A stretch of DNA of 6,010 bases, taken from Anaerolineae bacterium. Lineage in GTDB: Bacteria > Chloroflexota > Anaerolineae > 4572-78. A model generated the notes under the pieces. That model did not search any database. It saw nothing but the letters and a program-made list of their open reading frames with translations, and was not told the origin of the DNA. A program made the position numbers and the translations under genes. Numbering within the stretch: position 1 is the stretch's first letter; each line of letters begins with the position of its first letter. Below are positions 5,207 through 6,010 of the stretch, piece by piece. The stretch is from NCBI GenBank assembly GCA_027022125.1, contig JALVZI010000616.1, positions 1-6,010 of the forward strand. The letters run 5' to 3'.

Positions 5207-6010
5207 ATGACCGCGCTCATTCGGTTGGTGATTGCATGGTTTTTGGGCATATTTCTGGCGCGATGGCTGGCAGCCCCACCGACAATTTTTCTCCCGCTGA
5301 TGCTCGCTGCGCTGGCGACGCTGGCACTGACCCGCCGTCACAGCCGCGTCCGCACCGCCGCCGCGCTGGCGCTGGCGATGATTCTCGGCGCGGCGCGGCT
5401 GGCGCTGGCACAGCCGCACATCACCCCCCGGCACATCGCTTTTTATAACGATAGCGGCTTTTACACCATTCACGGCAAAATTGCCGCCGAACCGGACGTG
5501 CGCGACACCACCACCAATTATCGCATCGCCACCGAAACCATCACCGGCGACGACGGCGTTTCGCGCCCGATACACGGACTGCTGCTGGTGAAAGCGGCGC
5601 GCTATCCCGAATTTCGCTTCGGCGATACGGTGGACATCCGCGCCCGTCCCGAAACGCCCCCCGTTTTCGATGATTTTTCATACCGCGATTTTCTCGCCAT
5701 CCGCCAAATTTACTCATATGCCCGCCGACCGCACATCACGCGGATTGCGCCCCCGCCGAGATTCTCGCTGTGGGCGGCGATTTTCCGACTGAAAGACCGC
5801 GCGGCGGCAACCGTCAACCGCATCCTGCCCGAACCGGAGGCATCGCTGCTGAACGGCATTCTGCTCGGCATTCGCGGCGGCATCCCCCCCGATTTGTATG
5901 AGCAGTTCAACGCCACCGGCACTAGCCATATCATCGTCATTTCCGGCAGCAACATTTCGCTGGTGGTGGCGCTGTTGCTGCTGGCGGGACAGCGGCTCGT
6001 CGGCAGAAAA
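5207..6010 (+). CDS. comEC: ComEC/Rec2 family DNA-uptake channel protein, N-terminal part (cut by window edge)
   Basis: The inner-membrane channel carrying single-stranded DNA into the cytoplasm during natural transformation. The open frame runs 268 codons to the window edge; family members are about 700-850 residues, so about a third is visible. Three hydrophobic segments near residues 3-20, 27-42 and 52-68 are followed by a soluble DUF4131/OB-like region (about 70-185) with the typical FDDFSYRDFLA stretch. The start of the Competence domain is SLLNGILLGIRGGIPPDLYE, then FNATGTSHIIVISGSNIS and a new membrane helix. The ATG at 5207 is chosen because the first helix begins there and the promoter lies just upstream. 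There is no Shine-Dalgarno before it, consistent with a leaderless message. It is divergent from the fdh operon and has no evident functional link to it. The downstream channel and any metallo-beta-lactamase domain lie outside the window. Confidence 0.92.
   Translation, partial: MTALIRLVIAWFLGIFLARWLAAPPTIFLPLMLAALATLALTRRHSRVRTAAALALAMILGAARLALAQPHITPRHIAFYNDSGFYTIHGKIAAEPDVRDTTTNYRIATETITGDDGVSRPIHGLLLVKAARYPEFRFGDTVDIRARPETPPVFDDFSYRDFLAIRQIYSYARRPHITRIAPPPRFSLWAAIFRLKDRAAATVNRILPEPEASLLNGILLGIRGGIPPDLYEQFNATGTSHIIVISGSNISLVVALLLLAGQRLVGRK

Noticed and set aside
5202..5207. Second TTGACA overlapping the comEC start as a -35 box
   Set aside because: No -10-like sequence is found 15-19 bp downstream, within the coding region.
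5036..5575. 179-residue minus-strand open frame across the comEC start
   Set aside because: It is antisense to comEC and its promoter, its end is made of the GATAATT heptamers, and it has no recognisable domain.

Overview
The window is bacterial and gene-dense. It holds most of an NAD-linked, selenocysteine-containing formate dehydrogenase locus on the minus strand and the 5' part of a divergent comEC gene on the plus strand. The main genes are GC-rich (about 60% in a sampled stretch). Lineage cannot be fixed from this window. The ComEC N-terminus and the short tandem repeats (heptamers and octamers of the TGAGTGA, GATAATT and CGATTCNN types) remind me of Chloroflexota (Anaerolineae-like) genomes, but this is a weak inference from memory.

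Layout, right to left along the minus-strand operon: a fused NuoE-NuoF diaphorase subunit (4803 to 3049, complete, strong Shine-Dalgarno) comes first. A roughly 620-bp spacer follows, made of palindromic repeats around a small, AT-rich GIY-YIG endonuclease gene (2869 to 2582). Last is fdhA (2431 to beyond the left edge), the molybdenum/tungsten formate dehydrogenase catalytic subunit with a NuoG-like iron-sulfur N-terminus. fdhA looks broken by a TGA at 1295-1297. That TGA sits exactly at the catalytic selenocysteine position (motif CARL-U-HSSTVAGL) and is followed at the correct distance by a SECIS-like hairpin with a GGUCU loop, so the frame reads through to the window edge. In the inferred enzyme, formate is oxidised at the Mo/W-Sec site of FdhA, electrons pass through its Fe-S chain to the fused subunit, and NAD+ is reduced at FMN. 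The reverse direction, CO2 reduction, is also possible.

The spacer between the two enzyme subunits is the most unusual part. A unit of three overlapping hairpins (about 72 nt) occurs as two full copies, with partial copies beside them. An exact 78-bp direct repeat flanks the GIY-YIG gene, whose stop codon shares a base with the repeat. This looks like a small nuclease-plus-palindrome element lodged in the operon.

The 403-bp divergent intergenic region (4804-5206) contains two heptamer arrays, an octamer array, a long imperfect inverted repeat, two CRP/FNR-family-like palindromes 23 bp apart, and a near-consensus sigma70 promoter. The promoter lies so close to comEC that the transcript is predicted to be leaderless. 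From 5207 to the right edge is the N-terminal 268 residues of the DNA-uptake channel protein ComEC.
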